DNA from: Strobilurus pachycystidiatus
Lineage: Eukaryota; Basidiomycota; Agaricomycetes; Agaricales; Physalacriaceae
Direction of reading: 5' to 3'
Length of the DNA: 64,000 bases
NCBI GenBank assembly: GCA_019915135.1
Contig: JAHLMK010000013.1
Location: 1,364,001-1,428,000, forward strand
The position numbers and the translations under genes are program-made. Positions 21,497-31,400 of the stretch are shown here, in pieces. Position 1 is the first letter of the stretch; each line of letters begins with the position of its first letter. A model generated the notes under the pieces. It saw only the letters and a list, made by a program, of their open reading frames with translations. It was not told the origin of the DNA and made no database searches.

Positions 21497-21959
21497 TTAC
21501 TTGTTGATCTCCTGCTGGGCGTTGCCCTTCTCGCGCTGCGTCTTGCCTACATTGCCCATGGTCAACACATCGTCGGCAAAGGGAAGGAAGAAGAGACATA
21601 CCCTCTACTTGCTGGGAAGAGTCACCGGTGAGAGAGCCGACGGTGTCCTTGACGATGCCAGTGGCGTAGTCGACGGTGCCCTGGACGTAGCCCTGGACCT
21701 TGGCGGCGGTGGTCTCGGCCTCGCCCTCGGTGTGCTGCTGCTGGCCAGAGCTGGCGAGCGAGCTGTTGCCGAAGGTGTCTCCGGCCTGGGGAGGGTGGGT
21801 TAGGATGGGGGGCGCAGGGAATGGAGGACGAGACTGACAGCCTGCTTCACGTTTCCGGCGATGGAGTTGTACTGTCCGTTGGTCTTGCTGCGAGACATCG
21901 TCAGCCACGACAACGACGACGACGGCGGCGCGGCCGACTCACCTGGGCTCGGAAGACAT
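21497..21959 (-). CDS. CsbD-like small stress protein
   Basis: The coding sequence is complement(join(21497..21546, 21602..21785, 21839..21887, 21943..21959)), 99 residues, with three introns of 53 to 55 nt (donors GTGAGT, GTCAGT and GTATGT; acceptors CAG, CAG and TAG). The protein starts MSSEPSKTNGQYNSIAGNVK and continues with QAAGDTFGNSSLASSG, then a Gln/Glu/Thr-rich middle with YVQGTVDYATGIVKDTVGS, and ends KGNAQQEINK. The repeated G-N-hydrophobic-K-x-x-G/A-D pattern is the CsbD-like signature; fungal members include the smut protein described as binding mismatched and cruciform DNA, while bacterial members are general stress proteins. Low complexity suggests disorder. The exact role in this organism is not known. 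The neighbour at 22495-22872 is a paralogue in the same orientation. Confidence 0.88.
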
Positions 21960-22059
21960 TGTGTGTTGAAAAGTTTGGGTGAAGTTAGGTGGTGGTGGTG
22001 GTGGTGGATGGATGGATGGATGAGATGGATGATAAGAGTCAGCTAGCGCAGCGAAAAAG

Positions 22060-22068
22060 CTTTTATAG
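22060..22068 (-). promoter_or_regulatory. TATA box of the CsbD-like gene
   Basis: Reads CTATAAAAG on the minus strand, about 100 bases upstream of the ATG at 21959. A strong TATA box fits a highly inducible gene. Confidence 0.6.
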
Positions 22069-22239
22069 CAGCCAAGCCCGCCGCCACGCGAGCGACGCGA
22101 CGCGATGACGCGTGGTGATGTCACCGCGTCATAGCAATGGGGAATGGAACAGACGTGGCGCCACGGCATCATCCCAGCACGCAAGCGGTGCATGGCAAGC
22201 CTGTCAGAATTGACAAGATAAGCAGTCAACTGTCATTCG

Positions 22240-22330
22240 GCCGACGCGTACACTGGCCCAAGAAGGACAGGATGGTCAAAGCGAAGCCTAGCACGGTCAT
22301 GCGTCATCGCCTTCAAATTTGCGTCATTAC
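22240..22330 (+). repeat. decayed coding-like repeat, copy 3
   Basis: The plus strand reads WPKKDRMVKAKPSTV followed by an ITRG motif, matching the minus strand at about 19233-19312 (WPRKDMTVKSKPSTV, ITHGEP). Only this segment is retained. It lies between the two CsbD-like genes. Confidence 0.5.
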
Positions 22331-22494
22331 ACGTGGCGTGTTGCCTTGCTCGAGCTTATAGAAGGAAGGGCCGCTGTCTTGAGGTCCAATCACGATGAAC
22401 GAACTCCTGCAGTGTATGGCCTCTTCCATGTCCCGATACCATGGCAGTCTTGTATTGTGATCGATCAAGGACGCAGTTCGTGTATACTCAATGT

Positions 22495-22872
22495 CTAGAT
22501 GACTGCTGCAGCGAACGAACAAATTGTCAAACCATCGTCCCGAATGAAGGAAAAAGACAGACGTACCATCAGCCTCGAACCCACCCCCGGTTTGTTCGCC
22601 CTTGGCGGTCAGGACGTGCTTGACGGCATCGTGGAGGCAGCCTTTGACGTTGTCGGTGGCGGTCTCCGGCTCGGGGTTGGAGTCTTCGGCCTGGGGATGC
22701 AGAATGAGTGGGAAGATGGGGATGTGGGGATGTGTGATAGCGACGCGAGACTCACCTGCCCCTGCTTTGGCACGTCCCCGGCTTCGTAATCAAGTTCGCT
22801 GGACCATCCCTCGTCAGCCCACATCGTCGCCGCCATAGCGACTACTCACCTGGTCTTGGATTCAGACGACAT
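22495..22872 (-). CDS. diverged CsbD-like paralogue
   Basis: The coding sequence is complement(join(22495..22505, 22567..22690, 22756..22798, 22850..22872)), 66 residues. Four exons with introns of 51, 65 and 61 nt (donors GTGAGT, GTGAGT and GTACGT). Intron positions match the CsbD-like gene at 21497-21959: after a short MSS-E-S-K start, after a K-Q-containing second exon, and just before the last codons. The sequence starts MSSESKTSELDYEAGDVPKQ and has a DNVKGCLHDAVKHVLTAKGE core that keeps the D-N-V-K-G and A-K-G-E pattern but has lost most of the Gly/Asn repeats. The last exon adds only three residues, and an alternative acceptor 3 nt further would remove one. It may be a working paralogue or one losing function. 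Confidence 0.65.
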
Positions 22873-22940
22873 AATGTCTTGTGTGTTGTTCGGTGGTGGA
22901 TGGGAATAGGGAGCGGGAGCCGCAAGACGCGAGAAGAGCG

Positions 22941-22949
22941 TTTATATAC
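22941..22949 (-). promoter_or_regulatory. TATA box of the CsbD-like paralogue
   Basis: Reads GTATATAAA on the minus strand, about 70 bases upstream of the ATG at 22872, a similar placement to the neighbouring paralogue. Confidence 0.55.
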
Positions 22950-23867
22950 CCAACGAAGCCCGACAGGTGACGTGCCTTCGCTGATACGTCCAAGTACCCG
23001 CCACCGAAAAGAAGAAGAACCAAGCGATGATCGATGCTAAAATCACTGTCAACAATGTCTTCAGCGTAGCGGACACGAAGAGACGGTGCTACTCCCCAGA
23101 ACACTGTTCAAGTCGGGAACGTAGGATTCCGTCAAAATCTTCTCGCCTGCGCATCGGTAGTTCGTCGGTAAGATAGCTCCAGGCTACTATCATAGCAACG
23201 AGGCTGAGTCCCGTCAATCTCGAAAGGTTCCCGGCGCGTAGGATGGTCTATCGTCCGTCTAGAGGAAAGGACAGAAAACACTCTCTCAGATGCAAATGAG
23301 GGATGGCAGACAGTGCGTTCGGGACTCGGAATCAGGGGACGCCTGAAGCCCGATGCACCGATAATTGCCACGGAGTAAGATCCGATTTCATGAGGGAGAA
23401 GAGAGACTTTAAGCAGCCTGAGCGTGGAAGCTCGACCGAGGTATGCGTCATAAGGGCTAGGAAAAGGCTGCCAGGGTCGTCCGTGGTATTTTCTTATTAC
23501 CTTAAAACCTCAGTAGCCATAAGTCCCGGGGCGCGACATACTGACTCGTGCATTGACAATTCGCTGCCGCGCTTCGGTGTCGCCGAGCATGCCACGAAAT
23601 AAGAAAAGGGCGACCAGAGTTTGACAGCAAGGAGAGATGGTGCTCGACATAGAATCTGGGCCACAGGTATGACTCCGCAGATCTGAGCACTGAGCGTCGT
23701 GAACGAACATGCAGGGTCAGGGATCAAAGCAAGCAAAACATCACGGCCACGTGCGCTGACGTATCTTGGTTTCGAACCGTCAGCATCACACATTCAGATG
23801 GAGGCGGGGCTACTGCGCGCCTCTCATCGCTGTCGAAACCACTTGAGGTACACGGTAAGCAACATGC
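22950..23867. other. intergenic, no supported feature
   Basis: Only short unsupported frames on both strands. It presumably includes upstream sequence, and possibly an unrecognised 5' exon, of the kinase-like gene at 23868-24992. Confidence 0.4.
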
Positions 23868-24992
23868 TTGTCGCATGCGCCGTTTTCCAACATCTCTTCC
23901 CTTAGATTCGCGCACCGACACGTTGCAAATCCACGGCCACCCAGCCGATCACATCTCCGTAAACATCATTTTTCTTCCTTCATTCCCGATGATCCTCAAC
24001 GCGTTTTTTTTTTTCATTCTATCAGGCTCTACCCCGTTAACAAAAAACTCACCTGCAAAGATACCAAACGGAATACCAGCTGGAAGGATGCTTTTAGGAC
24101 TAGCGAGTTCAAGGTGACGATCGTCGAACCATGGGCCCTCACGCCCTCCAACTCCGGCAAGCTCGTGTCGCTCCTCGTGAGAGGGGCGTACCCCTCCCGC
24201 TACCTCCCCACAACCAAGGTCGTCGTTCTCAAACTGGCCGACGCCCGTGTGGAGGGGGGGGAGGGGCAGGAGGAGGAGGAAAGGGGGCGGTGGCGGAGGT
24301 GGAGGATGCAGGGGCAGCTCGACAACGAGGAAGAGTCCTATAGGAAATTGGAGAGGTTCTGGGGGACGTACGTCCCGCAGTTCTATGCGACTGTGTCGGT
24401 GAAGGTCAAAGGGCGGAGGGTTCCTGGGATCTTGCACGAGTACGTGCACGGGCCGTGTCTCGCGGACCTCAAAGTCGGCACGGATATATCCGTGCGGGAC
24501 GCCGAGGAGGTCTCGCAGCGCGTGCTGGAGATGTGCCGCGCATTGCGGAAGGCGGGCGTTTTACACGGGGATGTGAATCCCCGGAATATCCTCTTGCGCG
24601 GCCCGGGGCTTTCGAAGAACCCGGTCCTCATCGATTGGGGAAGCTCGTCCCTCGCCAAAGGTGCTACGCACGAGGAGCGGTGGGCAAGTGGGAGGAAGGA
24701 CTACCACGATGATATTCGGGTGTGTCTCGGCCCGGGGGGTGGGGAGCATGGGTGGTGGCATAGGCGGGTTACGCCGTACGCGGACGAGGAGCTGGAGAGG
24801 CTCGCGAAGGTGATCGGGTATGAGAAATTGAATGAAAAGATTGGGAAAGAGCTTGTGGGGTACGAGGACACGGAGGAGGGGTGTCCGTATGAGAAGTTGG
24901 ACGGAGACCCGAAGGTGGCGATTCAGTGGCGCGTGAAGGAGGGTGTTGAGAAGGTGAGGTACTTGGACGATCCCGTACCGCCACTGAGGTAG
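23868..24992 (+). CDS. PKL-type atypical protein kinase-like, copy 1
   Basis: The open frame ends at TAG 24990-24992; its 5' end is uncertain because the frame opens without an ATG, so an upstream exon is likely (a polypyrimidine-rich acceptor, ttcattctatcag, lies at about 24025). Recognisable kinase elements in order: a hydrophobic strand with the presumed ATP-binding Lys (TKVVVLKLAD), a Glu-rich region with a candidate helix C, a hinge-like HEYVHGP, the catalytic loop HGDVNPRNILL with the H-x-D...N pattern, and VLIDWG in place of DFG. C-terminal motifs KDYHDDIR, GCPYEKLDGDP and a QWRVKEG ending are shared with the copy at 37266-38384. This is the fungal PKL-type expansion; substrates may be proteins or small molecules. 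A Glu/Arg-rich insert at about residues 130-155 is a local peculiarity. Confidence 0.72.
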   Translation: MSHAPFSNISSLRFAHRHVANPRPPSRSHLRKHHFSSFIPDDPQRVFFFHSIRLYPVNKKLTCKDTKRNTSWKDAFRTSEFKVTIVEPWALTPSNSGKLVSLLVRGAYPSRYLPTTKVVVLKLADARVEGGEGQEEEERGRWRRWRMQGQLDNEEESYRKLERFWGTYVPQFYATVSVKVKGRRVPGILHEYVHGPCLADLKVGTDISVRDAEEVSQRVLEMCRALRKAGVLHGDVNPRNILLRGPGLSKNPVLIDWGSSSLAKGATHEERWASGRKDYHDDIRVCLGPGGGEHGWWHRRVTPYADEELERLAKVIGYEKLNEKIGKELVGYEDTEEGCPYEKLDGDPKVAIQWRVKEGVEKVRYLDDPVPPLR

Positions 24993-25015
24993 TATACTGC
25001 TCCGTTCTCGTCTTG

Positions 25016-25279
25016 CACCTCTGTATCCAGCAGGCGAATGTCCGGAACGGACGACGCGTCCTCCTTACCGTGACTCTAGATTGGCCTGTTTTGAGCGAGT
25101 GTCGCTCCGATGGACACTATTTACGTTCCTCATCCCCTGTCAAATATGCACCTCTGTCACGTTCGGCACGGACAACGCGTCCTCCTTACCCGGACCGTGA
25201 CTACTATGAATTGCCCTGTTTTGAGCGAGTGTTGCTCCGTTCGACACTATTTAGGTTCCTCGTTCTCTGTCAACTATGA
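25016..25279. repeat. tandem duplication, 133-bp unit
   Basis: Two adjacent copies, each beginning cacctctgt and sharing acgcgtcctccttac, ctgttttgagcgagtgt and gacactattta motifs, start at 25016 and 25149. They lie directly downstream of the kinase-like gene and probably form part of its 3' untranslated region. Confidence 0.7.
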
Positions 25280-25483
25280 CGCACGTAGCACTGTCTTTCA
25301 TTCCTCACACGGTGGAATCTGAATTATTGATGACTTGATATTGACCCGCAGTATTTAACGTATGGTATGAACAAGAACTAGAAATATAGAAACTGTGCAT
25401 ATGTATGTTCAAGATGGTGTGCTATGAGAAAGACGACGAGAAAGGGGAACTCCAGCAAAAGAAGGGTCACGGTCCTTCTGGAG

Positions 25484-28400
25484 CTACTTGGAAAGCCACT
25501 CATCCAAGACATTTTGACTACCCTTTAACTTATCGAACTTGAAGTTCCCCTCCTAAAATTCATATTAGTGAGAATGCTTACGGTGAGCGTGTGAGCTGAA
25601 TTACTTTCAAAACAAGTGCAAGGCTCTTTTTGAGGTCGAACCCCGTGAAATTCTCCATATTTGGGGCCTCTTTTGTCACGTCAGCTTCAAAGACAATGCG
25701 TCCCTTGTCCCCCGGCCAAGTTTTCCCATTGACCAGAGCAATACACCTCTGGAGACCCTCTCCGCGTGCACCTCTTCTGGCCCGGACCCAAAGGGTCCAC
25801 TCTCCATCAGTAACAGACTTGCCATCACTATGGATTACTATAGGGTCTCCCATATCCTTCTTTGCCTCCGTCCACTCTTCATGAACTTTGTCAAAATCTT
25901 TTCCAAGAACATGCGCACAGTACTTATGTGATAAGGGTTTTATTTGCCTTGAATGTCTATCCACTCCCTCAAAATTTACTCTTTGTCATGATGCGTCTCC
26001 AGGCAGACCACTTGTCTCATCTACACAGCCGCAAGGCTCATCGCCACAGCCACAACTCTGGCTCGCTATGGCTGCACACACATCTATGATCTATCTTCCA
26101 TGCCACAGAAGCTCTACCGGGAGGTAAAGCAGGATGATGACAGAGTCTAGACGATTCAGGAGCTCCGGGAGCACCTGCGCATACTCTCATAGTGGATCAA
26201 TGTGAACACCAGGGAACCGGTACTTGTCACAGCATGACCGTAGCTTCTCTTGGTCTTGGATCACTTCTCAGACCATTGCACACATCGTTGTAATGGCCAC
26301 AACACTCAGGAGCAGCTACAGCACTCAAGAAGGAAGCACACACAAGGTACCACTACCAGGAATCGCTCTAGAGACTCGTGGAGTCATCTAGAGGTATATC
26401 TATTGAAGGAGAAGTCACAACACTAACACTCGACACTTGAAGAGCCTCTGGACCGCAGGAGAAGGTTGTAGAACCTTGGAGAAGGTCCCAGAAGGTTCAG
26501 GGCGCCTCCAGAACGACGTCCCGCCGCATTGGGCGCTCTGACTCACTCAGGAGTCGCTGCAGCATGTGGAGCGGCGGGATCCCGCCCTTTACCCGCTCTG
26601 ACTCATTCAGGAGTCTCTGGAGTCATCCCAGGAACTTCTTGGCAGCCTATGACTCGAGCCAAGTCTATACTTAGGCGCATGAGCGCATGCTCCCGCCATT
26701 CCCGCCCTCCCGACCAATGGCAGCCCGCCGATCGGGCGCCCCGCCCCTTGAAACAGTGGATTAAGTGTCTTCCATCGCATCCGACACAGTGGGAGCTCTG
26801 ACTCAGTCAGTAACCAATTTGGGACACTAGAATGGTATATAAGTCGAAGTACATTCACCTATGTACTTCAGAGCTGGACATTATTGCATCTGCGCTATTG
26901 TATATTCCTTCGCAGTACCCTTTGGCATCTTGCCTCTGCCATTGGGGAATTGCTCTCTAAGGGGCCCTCTCTCATTGTACGCTTCACTCTTTGCTGAATC
27001 GTACTCTTACTCGTCGTCCTCTCCTCCCTCTCCACTATCCTTTTGCCACAGGATTGTCCTTGCGTCACTGAGTACGCCGTCGACATGCCATGCAACTGGG
27101 CGCTCGCTCTCATTGATGGTATCCCGTGGGGATCTCTGTTGAGTGGGTCAGGGATGAAGATGGATGGATCTCTCGGACACTGGCTGTACGTTTGCTCTCG
27201 TCGAGGACGAGGCAATGGTGCAGTCACTGTTGGATTGCTGTCTATGCACCGAGGGTGCTAGACATTGATCCCCGCTTGTGTAGCGCTACCCCAATGGAGT
27301 GTAATGAGTGGCGCAGGTGAATAGGATCCACAAACGACACAATGGGTCTACCGTTGAGCAAGACAACGGCTAGACAAGATGAACAGGAGTCTTGCTAGGC
27401 AGAGTGCCTAGGAGGTCTCCTGGCCTCCACCCCGAGGACGGCTTTGGGACATGGGATTCACATATGGAGGTGTGCAGTTGCCGTGTGGCGCTGTATGAGC
27501 TTGAGCACGTGAGAGTGCTGGCTCAGGTCCTAACAATATGTCCAGCTCTCTCTCCTACTCGCTGTGGAGGTTAGGCAACGGTTACTCGACAAGGACACCC
27601 TCAAACAAGGAGTACTGCATGGTGCAGTCTTCTGACCACTACTCCCACCTTGGAATAACGCTTCCGGACACCACAGCCTCAGCACAAATTGCTCCCCTTG
27701 TCTGAGCTCGCAGAGACCCAGTATCAAGCGCACCAACCAACGTCACGGTACCCAAACCAACAATACGATCTGGTCTCTCTTGATACAGGAATCTTCTGGG
27801 CAGAGCTGCATGGGTTATAGACGCGGTCTATAGGTTGATAAGTTTGAAGAAGAACCGGGTTCTTCTTCACTCTTGGTGTACCGATACACTACCCCGAAGC
27901 CTTGAACAACTGGAGTCTCCGGGACGTCTAACCCCCGGACTATCTCATGGGCTTCTAGCCTAGAGACTCAACGCACAACTCATATATCATTTGATGAAGG
28001 AGGACATCCACTACACCCATCAAACCAAATATCTCGCTTGAGTACTCTGGGAGTATCTCAAGGAGCATGCTGGCGGACGCACCTGATCGGGGATCAGATT
28101 GTTGCCCTTCCTAGCAGCCTAGGAACCCTGGCGCTTTTCTCTCATATGCATTTGGGAACCTTTGGAACACGGTTCAACCAACTTGCAAATTCTACCGCCA
28201 GCGCCCGTCCAATTATCTCATCTTGGATTGACTGTTGAGACCAGTGATTCTTCTGCGCGACGCGACTACTCGCGTACTCATGCTCCCTCTCTGGCACCAG
28301 GTGCAGTGAAGGTTGAGCCCAAACATTCAAGGGTACCAGCACAGACACTCTCATCCTCAGGGAGGATGGAGAGTGGTGACATCGCATCCACGGACCCTTC

Positions 28401-31400
28401 CCCACTCAAGAGAGTCTCTCTCCCTCTTGGTCATCCACCACCGAGCCAATCCTCAGCATCAACTGTTGGGACCCTTCAGACACAAGGACCGTTCTCAGGA
28501 CCTCGGGGAGGACAACCTGAAACCAATGACGAGTCTCCACCACTAGTCTTCTCGGTGGACCGAGAAGCTTGAGGAGGGGATGCTGCCACAATCCAAGACC
28601 CACTTTTTTCATGAAAAGATGTGGTTGCGAGGACTATGGAGGACAACAATGACCGCGCGGCGGGATAGTTGTGCCTTGGACACACTGGTCCATGAAGAAA
28701 CGGAGATACAATCGAGGATTGTCCCAAGAAGATGCCATGTGGTTGCGAGGACTATGGAGGACAACAATGACCGCGCGGCGGGATAGTTGTGCCTTGGACA
28801 CACTGGTCCATGAAGAAACAGAGATACAATCGAGGACTGTTCCAAGGAGACGCCACACATTGAGCGGAGGACATCCATACTCGAGACAAGCGCCATACCC
28901 CAGAGGAAGTTACCTACCAAAAGGAACACCAGTCAACGCAGCGCCAGAGACGCAATCCAAGGACTCACAACTAGAGGGCCACACCCACGCTTGCAAACAC
29001 TCAAACTCAGAGCATCATCCCATACTACCCACTTGGGGACTGGAAGGCAGAAACCCTTGGAGCGAGTCCATTGACGTCTTTGCCTTCTTGGGGACAAGAA
29101 GCTTGAGGAGGGGATATTGTCATGATGCGTCTCCAGGCAGACCACTTGTCTCATCTACACAGCCGCATGTTACGACCTGATCCCGCCGTGACAAGGACTC
29201 GCTCACGATGGCGCGTCTCTACGCTCCGACCGTGGCTTTCCTGCGGGCACAACACACATATCTCCGGGACGCGTCCGTCCGGTCGCTTGGGAGGGATCAC
29301 GGAGGACCTCGACGGATGCCCCTCCGTATCGCCCAGAGAGTGAACACCCAGGAGACCCCGTCTCCTGGTGTCGCGCGATTCATTGGACCCGGTCCGAGAT
29401 GTGGCGCATTGGGATCCTTCGTTCGAGGAGTGGGGGGCGATACCGGAGTTACCGAGGGAGGGCATGGGGGGAGCCCTTGCTCAGAGGGAGTCAGAGTATC
29501 CGGCAAGAGAATGCGGAAGGAAACTTGATAAGGACGAAGTCTGGCTATCTACTACAAAGAGCGTCTGTATTTATACGTCGACCTCGTTGATAAGTAACTC
29601 TTCTTCTCGAAGGTTCCGTCGGGAGCGATGTGCTGCGGTAGCGCATGGTACTTTTGATCGAGCAAGGAAGGCGCGCTAGATCGAGCACCGCTGATTGGAC
29701 AATGGGCGGGATAAGGCGGGATGAAGCGGGATAGGGCGGGATGGGGCGGGCCGTTGCCCATGCCATACAGGACTGATCAGAAGATAGCAATCATTGAGTC
29801 ATTCCTTGACCCAATGGGGCGTCGCTCGTACGGAGTGGCGGGAATCGGGGGGACGGCCGACGGATGTGACGTTGATCCGGCTAGCGAGGCGCGGCAAGGC
29901 GCGTAGGGATCTGATCGCATCCCATCGGCAACTCCCGTGATGGCGCGACATGTTCTTCGGGATAAGCTTTCTCCTATGTGGCGCACCCAATCTATAGTTC
30001 GTGCGCGATCTCATGACAGGTCCACGACCGAGTCATGACAATATCCCCTCTTTAAGTTTCTCGTCCCGAGAAACGTAAGAGGAGCTTTTGTAGGCGGCGC
30101 CTCTTCGACTTTGGGAAGGAACCAAGTCCGAGTCGGACATTCAGTCGAGTCATCTCCAACGTAACGGGCGTCATACTCCTGGGGATTCTCTGGGGAATCC
30201 CTCACCCAGTGCTGATTTTGGTAGAGACCGAAAGTTTAAATGGACAAGGACCCGCACGTTCGTTGATTTCTTGATCCGAGCCCAAGGCTGTGCGCTTCTT
30301 TAGCTGTGACTTCTTTCGGGTACAATGCGGGTCCCTGGATTTGAGTGGGTTACAGGCGCGTTCGTCACATGGCCGTGCACGCCTCTTTACGCCAGTAAGT
30401 CTCTCCGCTTGGTATAGGGCAGTCCGAATAGAGTTGTGGCGTAGGCATCCCGTCGTCCTCCAGCGATTTCCCGACGCCTGATCTTGTCAAGGCGCCTTAT
30501 CAATGATCGCCGTTCCCTAGAGATCTATTTGGAACGCCGCGCACTCAGACCCCGATGTCGTTAACTTCTGCCGATGGCATTTCCTCATACTGGATCGTCC
30601 TTTTTTCGAGGACGGTAATTTCCTAATCCAGTGGAAGTTCTTAGCGCGCCTCCGTCGAATATATGTCGAGAATCTGGTTCGTCCCAACTGTCCAAAGCTT
30701 AAAATTTTCTGACTCGGGAATCGTCCTGGTTCCGGGGGATGGGAAGATAACTCCCAGCAGGGCCTCCAGGAAGGGATTGGAGTACAAAAACTCTTTTTGC
30801 GTCCAATTCCTTCCTCATCCCTTTTCTGCCATGTCGTCCGTGTCTTCGTCGTTGCGTACGTCCGCTCGCTTGCCCACACCTCCGCGGGTGCCTACCCCTC
30901 GTCGTCTGAGCACTCTCTTCGTGTCGGCCCCGCTGGTGGTCAACGGAATTCGTTTGCTGTCCCGGGACGGTATCCTGGTTTGGGTGCGAGGTGACATTGC
31001 TCGTCCTTCATCCGCGATCGTGGAGGCCTGGTCGCGCTGCGCCGGTTGCATAACCGAGGCCCTCCGAATGGCCTCGACATCGTCGAAGGAGATTACTGAT
31101 CCCTTGGTATGGGCTTCACTAGTAAGCCTCCTTTCCTCTTGGCCCCGGGGTTGGTTTTAACGGAGTCGTTTTCCTAGTTCGTCCTGTTTCGCTCATCGAT
31201 CGCACATTTGGGGAGGGTGTTCTTTCGTCCGCCCTTGTCGTGGTGGGCTTTGACGCGCCCGTCTCCTTCGGCTACCCTGCGAGCGTTCTCGACCTGTGCT
31301 TGGCTCTTGTTCGCACCTCACGGTATGGTTTTCGTCTATCGCCTCGCGATACTTTACTAACCGGGACGTTTCCCTTGGATTCAGTCAATGCTTTTCCTGG

